From Coix lacryma-jobi var. lacryma-jobi (lineage: Eukaryota; Streptophyta; Magnoliopsida; Poales; Poaceae): a stretch of 64,000 nucleotides of DNA. Location of the stretch: contig CM019823.1 in NCBI GenBank assembly GCA_009763385.1, forward strand, positions 90,903,104 through 90,967,103, written 5' to 3'. Below, one piece after another: positions 55,801 through 64,000 of this stretch (positions within the stretch are counted from its first letter, which is position 1; every line of letters starts with the position of its first letter). Below the pieces are notes generated by a model, which was not told the origin of the DNA, did not search any database, and saw only the letters and a program-made list of their open reading frames with translations. Both the position numbers and the translations under genes were made by a program.

Positions 55801-57019
55801 CTAATACTAGCCCAAGTACATCCTAAGCGACCTATTGGAGCAACTTTCGGGCCTCGGCATCCTCGGCATTGCTCGGCGCCATGCGTGGCGGCGGTCCACG
55901 GAGGACACGGCGCGACTGGCCCCTGATCCGGCGAACTCAAGGCACGAGAGAGGTCTCCATCTGACCCTAAGCTACTATGGAGGTTGGGGTGGTTTGGCCG
56001 GAGATGGCCGGTTCACGTGAAGGTCACGGCGGCGGCCATGGCGGAAGCTTGAGGATGGCATCCGCTGTTCCGGCGGCCAGAGAGGGAGAGAGGGGAAACC
56101 AACCCTTGCCGGAGAAAGAGGAGATCAGGGCGGAGAGACTGGCGAGAGGAATTGGATAGCGGTGAACGGTGGAGCGGGAAATTGCTCACCGGAGTTCGGC
56201 GGGCGGCGGCGTGGAGCTCTGGTGAAGATGGAGCGAAGCAGAGCGAGTGAGAGAGCGAGCGAGTGAGTGAGCGTGCGGAGCACGAGCGCAGAGTGGAGAG
56301 GATGCAAGAGAGCGGGAGGGCGCAGGTGCATTGCACCTGGCCGGTTGCCGTCGGGGAGGAGCTCCCGACAGGTGCGGCGGCGTCAGACATCGCGCGACAC
56401 GCGGCGTGCGGGCACCGGGCGCATGGGGCGACGTGGCGCTTGCTGCGCAAACCACGGGCGGCGAAGTCGGTGGTTTGGCCGGCCGGCGAGGCGGTCTCGC
56501 GGCGGCGAGGCGGTTTCTGCCTGCGCGGAGGGAGCGGCGCGTGCGGGGGGGAGAAGAGAGGGGCTGACTGGGGGTCCCACTGGGGTTTAAACTAATGAAG
56601 TTTGGTTTTAAAACTTTGATGCTCTATAACTCCTAAACTAAGTCGAATTAGGAGAAGGTCCTAAAAGCAAAGTTGCTTAGAATTTTCTAAGGAACAAATC
56701 ATCTTGAAGGCTCCAGTCCAAATTCTGCATAGAAAAAGAAATTTAGTACTAAACCATTTTTCTAATGCAAGAAATCATAATTTAAAAGCTTTTTCTGAGA
56801 AAGTGCTTTAAAGCAAAGTTGTTCCTTTCATCAATATCTACAACTTTGTTATAAGGCACTTGGTCAGAAACAGAAAGCATAAAAAGGTTACACTAGTGAC
56901 CAAACAAGGACTTAAGCACTTCAACAAACATATGCACATGAAAAGATAAGATGCTATGCTTATGCCATGACAAATTATGCAGTTTAAGGAATGCTTAACA
57001 CCTAGGGTGTTACATCAAA

Positions 57020-58208
57020 CTCCTTCTACTGAATCAAATACGAGGGAAGCCACAGCTGGAGTCTCGAGAAAGCATCCCGGAAGCCGACACGGGGCAACAA
57101 GGTACGCCTAAGGACCTCGTTGAGGATCCGAGCCGCAAGAGTGAGATCCTTCGGCGCTCGAACCCTCACCGAAGGGCTCTCAGAAGCAGGGGCGCACCAG
57201 GTCTGTGGGGGGTTCCTCTCTGACGTGAGGGCATCGCGGTGGCTCTGTCCTGTCATAGCACAGGTCGTGAATCCGAGTCTTATAACAACTAAGACCAAAC
57301 CAATCTCTGATCTCTGAAGTGAATAGCTTGTAGTGCTCTACGCCAAACGCAAACTCTATGGTCTCTCTGTCTGGGTGCACCCAAAGCGATGCGTAAAACT
57401 GGAAGACCCAATCCTCTATATATGAGCCAGACCGCCCCAACAGGTCTGCAAAGCCGGGTAGGTACGTGAGAGCGGGGCGGAGCTGCTCTGAAGCTGTCAC
57501 CAGGGCCTCCAGGGTGCAAACCCTCTGTGAACGCAGGTTGATCCCGGCGTTCCTGTAGCCACGGTAGAAATCCTCCTGTAGGACAGTAAAGAAGTCTGCC
57601 CCTGCCTGCTCCTGCCGCTCTCTCGGGAAACACTGCTCAACTGGAACTAGCCGGAGGGTCTGTATCTGTGAACACGTAGCCGCCCAGAGGTCCAGTCACG
57701 GAATTGGCGGGGGCGCACGCCTCAACGGAGCACGTGCTCCCCGCAGAGGGACGTCAGGCCGGGGTGGCACCGCAGTCCTGCGATGAGTAGACCGGCGTCG
57801 GGGAACCTCCTTAAGGACCTCCTCCTCTGCCTCTGCCTCTACCGCTGCTGCCTCGGCCTCTGCCTGGCCCTACTGCGAGCTTTGGGGCTCGACACCGAGT
57901 GAGGTGAACGTGGTCCGATGACCGGCAGCCATGAGCATGCCAGTCGGTGAGTGGAGAAAGCTCTCGACCTCCTCAACTACACGCCACTGCTCTGGCGACA
58001 ACTGATCCTCAATCCGTAAACCGCCACCATGGCCTCCCTGCTCAGCACGCTCAGCGGCGTCTGCACCTGCCCTGGCCTGATCGGCCTCTCGCTGCTCCCT
58101 AGTGCGTTTCCTGCGCGTGATCAACTTCCCCTTCCCTGTCCTCTGACCGAAAGGAGGGGGACGGGGAGGAGAGTCCCCCGGAGCACCACCAACATTCTTG
58201 CAGCGCAT
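57020..58208 (-). pseudogene. Putative plant transposon protein, N-terminal half (split gene)
   Basis: The ATG at 58208 opens MRCKNVGGAPGD, then a basic stretch (GKGKLITRRKRTREQREAD) and an Ala/Glu-rich region ending at a TAG (57870-57872) in a glutamine run. Further on, the conserved domain is readable: YLPGFADLLGRSGSYIEDWV, FQFYASLWVHPDRETIEFAFG, FGLSCYKTRIHDLCYDRTEPPR, then in the next frame AARILNEVLRRTLLPRVGFRDAFSRLQLWL (blocks). The gene stops at the TCAAA duplication and continues at 41454. I recognise the family only as a putative plant transposon protein (PF20167-like). It takes the gag-pol position in this non-autonomous element. Confidence 0.7.
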
Positions 58209-58671
58209 GGCTGACAAGAATGAGAGAACAACTGCTGCTGAACTGACTGGACTGCCTCTGAAAAGGTCAACTGCCACTGAAATCCCCTGACAGCCAGTTG
58301 CCAACGGACAGAAACTCCCCCTAACACGGACACCCAACTGCACTGTCACTCACGAGGCTTGGCCTCGATCCTTACCCGCGGGCTTGGCCCCGGGTTATCT
58401 GTCACTGCCTAACTGCCAAGCTATCACTGACACTGACTCGCTGCAAGGAATAGATAGGAGATATATAAGAACATATATGGTAGAGACGAGAAAGCCCTAT
58501 GGAAGCAAAGCAAACGGGATACGAAAGGGAATGGCTTTGCTACCTGACGAACGAAGAAACGACCCAAGAGCGAGGTGAGACACTGACGTCCGGGAGCCCA
58601 CGAGTCACGCCAAGGAGGACTGCAAGAAAATCAGGCGAAAATGGGGTTACAAACAGCGGGAACAGGCTTTG
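58209..58671 (-). mobile_element. 5' interior of the LTR4 element
   Basis: Sequence upstream of the transposon-protein ATG, without a recognisable domain. The 5' LTR of this element is not reached, because the Tekay C LTR interrupts at 58672. Confidence 0.5.
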
Positions 58672-61600
58672 TGTCGCACCCGGTTTTGGGGAACAAAACC
58701 AAGTACTCATATATGTGCACCCAGGATGTCCAAACACACGTATAATCTCAAATTGCATTAAGTATCAAAGTAAAGTACTTATTACATCGCATATTCATCA
58801 CATTATTACAGGTCTTTGCTCAAAGGCATAACATAGCGGAAACGTAAAGCGAACGAGCCACCACGAGGACTCCAACTGGGGGTGATCAACTAGTAGTCCT
58901 GAACATCTTCTAGAAACTCCTCAAATCCATCATCTGGTACCCATCCGGGATTTTTATAAAATTACAACAAGTGTAAGCGCACCATGCTCAGCAAGAATAA
59001 CAAAGGGATCTATGAGGCTCAAAAGGCTTGACCTGGTTTGACTGCGGTTAGCAATTTTAGTTGGTCAAGTTTTTATTATTCCTGTAACACTACTTTAGTG
59101 ATAAACCATCCAATGTTAAAATAGTAATTAATCAAAATTAAACCCATCCATCCATAATCCATTGCCACAAGTGTGAAGGATCCAGGCCGCTCTTATCCGA
59201 GAGCACGGCTGTTATAACAGGTTTTAGATATCTGCAGATATTGTACAACTTTACCCCCAAGACGTGATTCCCATATGTCCGGGTTTGCAAGGCCCACATC
59301 GCCTCTACCAAGGAAGCGCGACAGGGTTTCACTACGTAACCTTTCACAAGACACCCTAACAAGTTAGTAACCGCTAAGGATTCAGTGGCAAGTGTGTTAT
59401 AGGTGTCCCCCTTCGTGAGGCACACATGAACGCCGCATAGTACACACCAGGACAGAGGAACAGCTATACACCACGAGGCACTCCCCTCTTGCGCCTTTCA
59501 GTAACCACTAACAAGCTAGAGACGTTCAAGTTATATTATTAAGGTCAGAGCCATATGACACTTGGGGTTGCACGTGTCCTCCTGGGTTGCCGCTTCACAT
59601 GAAAACCCAAGCAAAACCGGCGCTTGAGCTTCCTAAACCATGTTTCTTAAAAGATTCATTTTACAATATTACATATAATCATTAGTCAAGTTTAAACATT
59701 TGTTTTGGTTATGCGCGGCGGCAACTATCCAATAGTGCATTCCCAACCATAGGTGACAAGGATTTGTGGTACAAGATAGCTAGGGATAACTCCTATGGTT
59801 ATTCAATTTAGACACATGCATATGTATGAATTACTCATAGTTCATAGGTATAAGGAGCCTTTGTTACACTTGCCTTCCTCAAAGTTGTTTTCCTGGTCCT
59901 GCTGGTCCTCAACCTGCTCCTCAACAACCTCGCACTGCTCACCTTCTAAACGCGATGCGAAGACACCAATCATACATCATACCAAGCCATTACATGCAAG
60001 CAAAAGAGGTTTTAATTAGCACAGTACACCAAACAGTATAAAAAGAGAGTAAAAAGTTTATAAAACTAAACTACGCTTTACTACGAACACATGAGCGAAA
60101 GAATCACTCAAAACAGAGCTAAAACGTGAAAGATAAGAGTAAAACAAGGTGCAATGGCATTACTGTAAATAAACCAAAACCAAAAATTGGATTTAAATAA
60201 ATCTAAACTAAAATTCCTACGGGCGCTGGACTGCGGGTCCTATTTTTGAAAAAGACAAGGGCCAAAACGAGTAAAAACAGGACTGAAAAGAAATGATTCT
60301 GAACTGATATGGACTGCGGGTTGATTTCGCTAAAATACAGGGGCTTATGTGCAAAAGGGTGCGGAGCTGTCGGTGTTTGACCGCGTCGCTGCTAACGCGG
60401 CGCTACGTGTCAAGGTGGGATTGGCGCGGCTCTCCACGTGGCTGTGGACCGGTGGGGTCTGCTACCGTGCGCCGAGTCTACGGTTCGGTGGTGGACCGGT
60501 TACACAACCCCGAAGGGGTATGTAATCCCGGCCGTGCATTCCGTGATCGACGGCCCTGGTGAAAGGGCAAAAACCCTGCCGCCAGCACAGTGCCAACGAC
60601 GGCGGCGCCTTGGCCAACGGCGGCCCAAACTCGCCGGAGTTCGCCGGTACGGCGTTTCCGACCGAGATTGGCCTAACCAACTACACCGGGAGGCTCTACG
60701 CGTTCTTGCAAACTCGTCTGTGCACAGAACGGAGGCGGGGGATCACGTCTGAGGGACGGCCTCATGGCGGTGCCATAGCCGTGTGCTCGGTGCTCGATAG
60801 AAGATGCCCTAGAGTGCTTGAAACTCAAAATTGGGGGCACGGGAGGATGTAGGGCCATACCACGAGCTCAAAGATGACGACCGTGGCGGCACCAGTGGCT
60901 TCCCGAGCTCCCAAGACGGCGGTGGAAACTGCATAGGGAAAAGAAGGGTCGGTGAGTGCCAAATTTGGCTTCCAACCGAGCCAAAAACGTGGGGAAAGGC
61001 ATCAACAGTCGTGGCGTGGCACGACGGAGCTCCGAGACGGCAACACAACGGCCGTGCGGCTCTGACGTTGGTGAATTTGGAGTGGGGATTGTGCGGTGTG
61101 GCTGGGTGTGAAAGGGAGGGAGCGAGGGGCTCGGGTCGGGGTTTTATAGGGTGCTAGGGTGAGCGGAGGGGGTGGCGGCCGTTGCAACCGGCTTGAAGAC
61201 CCGCCTTGATTGCCATCAAGGCCGGCGTGAAGAGAGCAGTGAAGAAGCGGATGAAATGGGGGGAGGGAATCGCGGGCTCAGGCGATGGCGAGGAGGGAGA
61301 CGAAACCGGGCTGACGTGTGGGTCCTGCAAGGCAGTGAGGGAAGAGCGAGCGTGCAGCGCGGCGTCAGCGAATAACGCGCGGGGCCGCGGTGCAGAGGGA
61401 GAGTGGCGATCGCGCGCGGCTTGCTGCGGGCTGGTGCGGGCGAGTGCGACGGCAGGCCGCGGAGCGGGCCGCCAAGCGGGCCGTGCGAAAGCTGGAGAGG
61501 AAAAGGAGATAGCGGCCTGCGGGAGGGCGAGCGGCCCAAGGCCGTTTAGGCGGGGAAGAAGGGAGGGGAAAAAGAAGATGGCCGGTTCTGGTGGTTGGGC

Positions 61601-61892
61601 TGAAAGGGGAAAACGGAAAAGGATGGAAAAGGAAAACCCCTTTTCATTTTTCTGATTTCACAAAGCTTGCTCAAATTTCAAATTGGATTTGAAATCAAGT
61701 CAAACAATCTACCCCTACACCCAACCAGAACACTATGCACCAGCATGTATGCAACAACATGTTTCTAGATTTTAGGTTCATTTTATATTTCCCCAAATAC
61801 TTATTTTTTGTCCTATGTTTCATGCACACAAAAATATGAAAAAACTTAGAATTAACTACTAATTTGCAAAATTTTGTTTTTAGGGTGTTACA
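58672..61892 (-). mobile_element. 3' LTR of a third chromovirus, 'Tekay C'
   Basis: The plus strand starts TGTCGCACCCGG and ends TTTAGGGTGTTACA. On the coding strand it begins TGTAACACCCTAAAAAC right after the polypurine tract, and ends CCGGGTGCGACA. A TATA box (minus strand CCTATAAAAC) is at 61141-61150. A GC-rich block at 60340-61600 gives spurious ORFs on both strands. The left boundary may be 58670. Confidence 0.85.
61141..61150 (-). promoter_or_regulatory. TATA box, Tekay C LTR
   Basis: The minus strand reads CCTATAAAAC in the GC-rich block, followed downstream by ACCCCGACCCGAGCC. Confidence 0.6.
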
Positions 61893-61908
61893 AACCTACC
61901 CCCCTTAG
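61893..61908 (-). promoter_or_regulatory. Polypurine tract, Tekay C
   Basis: The minus strand reads AAGGGGGGTAGGTT directly before the LTR. The pol stop TAA (61905-61907) overlaps its edge. Confidence 0.85.
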
Positions 61909-63386
61909 GATGAATCTCGTCCTCGAGATTCGGATGACTCAAAGAGATAAGGATATTGAGATCTCAGATCTTCCTCTCTTTCCCATGTTGCCTCATCCTC
62001 AGAGTGTCGGTTCCACTGGACTTTACACATTCTTATGACCTTACTCCGAGTGACTCTTTCTGCTGTTTCTAAAATCCTTATGGGATGTTCCTTGTAAGAG
62101 AGATCCCCTCGAACATTGAGCTCATCCAAAGGTAACTGTTCTTCTGGTACCCTTAAACACTTTTTAAGCTGTGAGACAAGAAACACATCATGCACACCTA
62201 ACAACTTCTCAGGTAATTCTAGTTGATAAGCAACTTCTCCCCTTCTATCAATGACCTTAAACGGTCCCACGTATCTGGGTGACAATTTTCCCTTTGTATG
62301 AAACCTCTTAACTCCTCTCATCGGTGAGACTTTTAGATACACATAATATCCTATCTTAAATTCCAAATCTCTTCTTTTGGTGTCAACATAACTTTTCTAT
62401 CGTGATTGTGCCATCTTGAGATTCTGTCTAATTGTTTGTACTTGTTTCTCTGCTTCCTTTATAACTTCTGGTCCAAACACTTGACTTTCTCCTGTTTGTT
62501 TCCAGAATAGTGGTGTTCTGCATTTTCTGTCATACAAAACCTCAAACGATGCCATATTGAGACTTTTCTGATAACTGTTATTATAAGAGAATTCAGCATA
62601 CGGTAGACTTTTATCCCAGCTTGTGCCATATTGTAGAGCACATGCTCTCAACATATCTTCCAATATCTGATTTGTTCTTTCTGTTTGTCCATCTGTCTGT
62701 GGGTGGTAAGCTGAACTAAAACTCAGTTTCGTGTCCATGGATTCATGTAGCTTCTACCAAAAATGAGATGTGAATTGTGTTCCCCTGTCAGAGACGATTC
62801 TCTTTGGTACCCCATGAAGACATACTATTCTTTCCATGTACAGTTCTGCTGATTTTGCCCCTGAATAGGTAGTCTTCACTGGTATAAAATGTGCCACTTT
62901 TGACAGACGATCCACGGTTACCCAAATTGAGTCATACCCTTTCTGCGTTCGAGGTAAACCCACTATGAAATCCATTCCTACTTCATCCCATTTCCATTCA
63001 GGTATCTTCAAAGGTTGAAGTAACCCAGCTGGTCTCTGGTGTTCTGCTTTTACTCTTTGGCATGTATCACATATAGACACATACTTCGCTACATCTCTCT
63101 TGAGACCATACCACCAATACCTTTCTCTAAGATCAAGATACATCTTTGTGCTTCCCGGATGTATGGAGTATGCCGAGTCATGAGCTTCCCTCAAGATAGA
63201 TTCCCGAATAGACTTTATTTCTGGCACACAGATTCTCTGACCAAACCATACTATTCCCTGATCATCTATTCTGAAACCCGGTGCCTTACCGATCACAATA
63301 CGTTCAGCAATATCTCTTATTTTCTCGTCTTCCAGTTGTCCCTTATGGATCTCCCGTTCTAAGGTAGGTTCTACCTCCAATTCCAT
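61905..63386 (-). pseudogene. Tekay C integrase with chromodomain, two nonsense codons
   Basis: Integrase is readable in one frame from 63386 to 61905. Zinc region: RESILREAHDSAYSIHPGST to SICDTCQRVKAEH. Core: KWDEVGMDFIVGLPRTQKGYD, IWVTVDRLSKVAHFIPV, HGVPKRIVSDRGTQFTSHFW. Then SAYHPQTDGQTERTNQILED, EFSYNNSYQKSLNMASFEVLY, YYVYLKVSPMRGVKRFHTKG, and a chromodomain at the end (HPIRILETAERVTRSKVIRM, VQWNRHSEDEATWE). Only two in-frame TAG codons interrupt it: 62754-62756 after SHFW, and 62398-62400 where Tekay A and B have CAG (Gln). No frameshift is seen, so this copy is much better preserved than A and B. The 5' part is missing at 63387. Confidence 0.9.
61912..61931 (-). promoter_or_regulatory. 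Pre-PPT hairpin in the last pol codons, Tekay C
   Basis: GAATCTCG-TCCT-CGAGATTC forms an 8-bp perfect stem within the codons for ESRGRDS at the integrase C-terminus. Counterparts are at 31082-31098 and 45644-45662. Confidence 0.75.
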
Positions 63387-64000
63387 AGCATAATAAGTGT
63401 GTGTTAGGTCAAATAAATAGTGTGTTAAGTTTGCTTAGTTTGTTTTAAGAAGTTAATAATAAACGAAGAACTCTCTCTCTAATCTTTTATATGGAAATGA
63501 TGAATAGTTGCTCTATCTAATTTCTTTCAAGTACCTAGCCTTCAAAGCATGAGTTCTCATAATTAATAATGATGCCTTAAAATGAAATTAAATGCATGGG
63601 TGGCAAATACTTGATCTGAGGTCTAGGTAATTGATAGATATGATATGTGATGATCTGTGTTACTACTATCTTGTTCTAAATACCACTAGAGTTCCGAAGA
63701 GTTTCCAATATTAATATGACTAATAATTGCATTGAGTTAAATTAAGCTTTGTTGACCATATGAGAAGTTATCATGCTATTGAATTGAGATCACTTACACA
63801 TTTCATCCATCTTCCGCATAAATGCTCATGATTATCTGTTGCTATCTTCTCAAAAGTTTGTTGGAAGCATGTGGCTATTGAAAAAAAAAGAAGAAAAGAA
63901 AAAGAAAAAAAAATCCAAGGAAATAAAAAGGGACAAGTGTCCAAAACCTCAAAAAGAAAGATTCCGAGGAAATAAAAAGGGACAAGTGTCCGGAACCTCG
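63387..64000. other. AT-rich sequence of another element, ending in a tandem repeat
   Basis: RNase H should lie upstream of the Tekay C integrase, but this AT-rich stretch carries no coding sequence I can read, so it marks an insertion or a deletion junction near 63387. From about 63870 an A-rich tract leads into a repeat of about 50 bp with the core AAATAAAAAGGGACAAGTGTCC (read in two parts), present twice and running off the window. The GGACAAGTGTCC core is itself palindromic. The repeat style resembles 5' regions of gypsy elements; I cannot name the family. Confidence 0.5.

Larger units (their letters stand above)
41460..57014 (-). mobile_element. Full-length Tekay/Del chromovirus, 'Tekay B'
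   Basis: LTRs at 41460-45624 and 52216-57014 flank a minus-strand interior: H3-tail-like ORF, gag, PR, RT, RNase H, integrase, chromodomain. The target duplication TCAAA is perfect (41455-41459 and 57015-57019) and splits a transposon-protein gene whose halves match. Total length is 15.6 kb, or about 15.0 kb without the CACTA MITE. Its LTRs are unlike those of Tekay A in sequence, but the organisation is the same. Confidence 0.95.
52216..57014 (-). mobile_element. 5' LTR of Tekay B, with MITE insertion
   Basis: This is the partner of 41460-45624 with the same ends. It is longer by the 563-bp CACTA MITE (52343-52905) and small indels, for example an extra GCCAGGCTCGG phrase near 55550 and a deletion near 55985 relative to the left copy. 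It carries the stem at 53235-53254 and the GC-rich block at 55400-56580. The shared TTTAAACCCC (56584-56593 region) on the minus strand is a TATA-like candidate. Confidence 0.92.

Overview
The window is a stack of nested LTR retrotransposons from a plant nuclear genome, most likely a panicoid/andropogonoid grass (sugarcane, Miscanthus or sorghum type). I infer this from the element families: chromodomain Ty3/gypsy (Tekay/Del type), Tat and Athila-like gypsy, SIRE/Maximus and Angela/Tork-like copia, and a CACTA-type MITE carrying the grass 'TTTAGTCCCGGTT' repeats. I see no host single-copy gene, no rRNA gene and no functional tRNA gene.

Layout. 1-2540: leader and 5' LTR of a minus-strand Athila/Tat-like element, inserted in the gag of a minus-strand SIRE-like copia (gag remnant 2541-3197, PBS 3247-3258, LTR 3261-5163). 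5164-7451 and 19967-20310: 3' region and LTR of a plus-strand Tat element, split by a minus-strand Angela-like copia (7452-19961, TSD GGAAG). That copia holds two solo LTRs: a Tekay-type one (10909-13152, TSD ATCAT) and a SIRE-type one (13717-15959, TSD AGGCC). 20311-21399 and 35178-38114: a plus-strand SIRE/Maximus-like copia, split by a full-length plus-strand Tekay element, 'Tekay A' (21400-35177, TSD CAAGG). 38115-58671: a minus-strand SIRE-type LTR and the interior of a non-autonomous element. Its only gene, a 'putative plant transposon protein', is split by a second full-length element, 'Tekay B' (minus, 41460-57014, TSD TCAAA). The right LTR of Tekay B carries a 563-bp CACTA MITE (52343-52905, TSD TCA). 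58672-63386: 3' LTR and integrase of a third chromovirus, 'Tekay C' (minus). 63387-64000: AT-rich sequence of a different element.

The most unusual coding feature is an extra ORF between the 5' LTR and gag in both full-length Tekay elements. Its N-terminus copies the histone H3 tail: residues 1-14 with one change in B; K4, T6-G12 and a PRxQLA block in A. The tail is followed by a coiled coil and a strongly acidic C-terminus. Both elements also encode an integrase chromodomain, the module that in other chromoviruses reads methylated H3 tails. The ORF is uninterrupted in A (202 codons) and frameshifted in B. In both elements this ORF and gag start at or within 2 nt of a CAG splice-acceptor-like site.

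The non-coding DNA is also structured. SIRE-type LTRs carry an array of hairpins whose arms vary in a compensating way around a constant loop, and palindrome arrays whose flanking bases covary between families. The Tekay LTRs share two invariant stems and a hairpin just before the polypurine tract. Many frameshifts are 1-nt homopolymer indels, so part of the apparent decay may be sequencing error.
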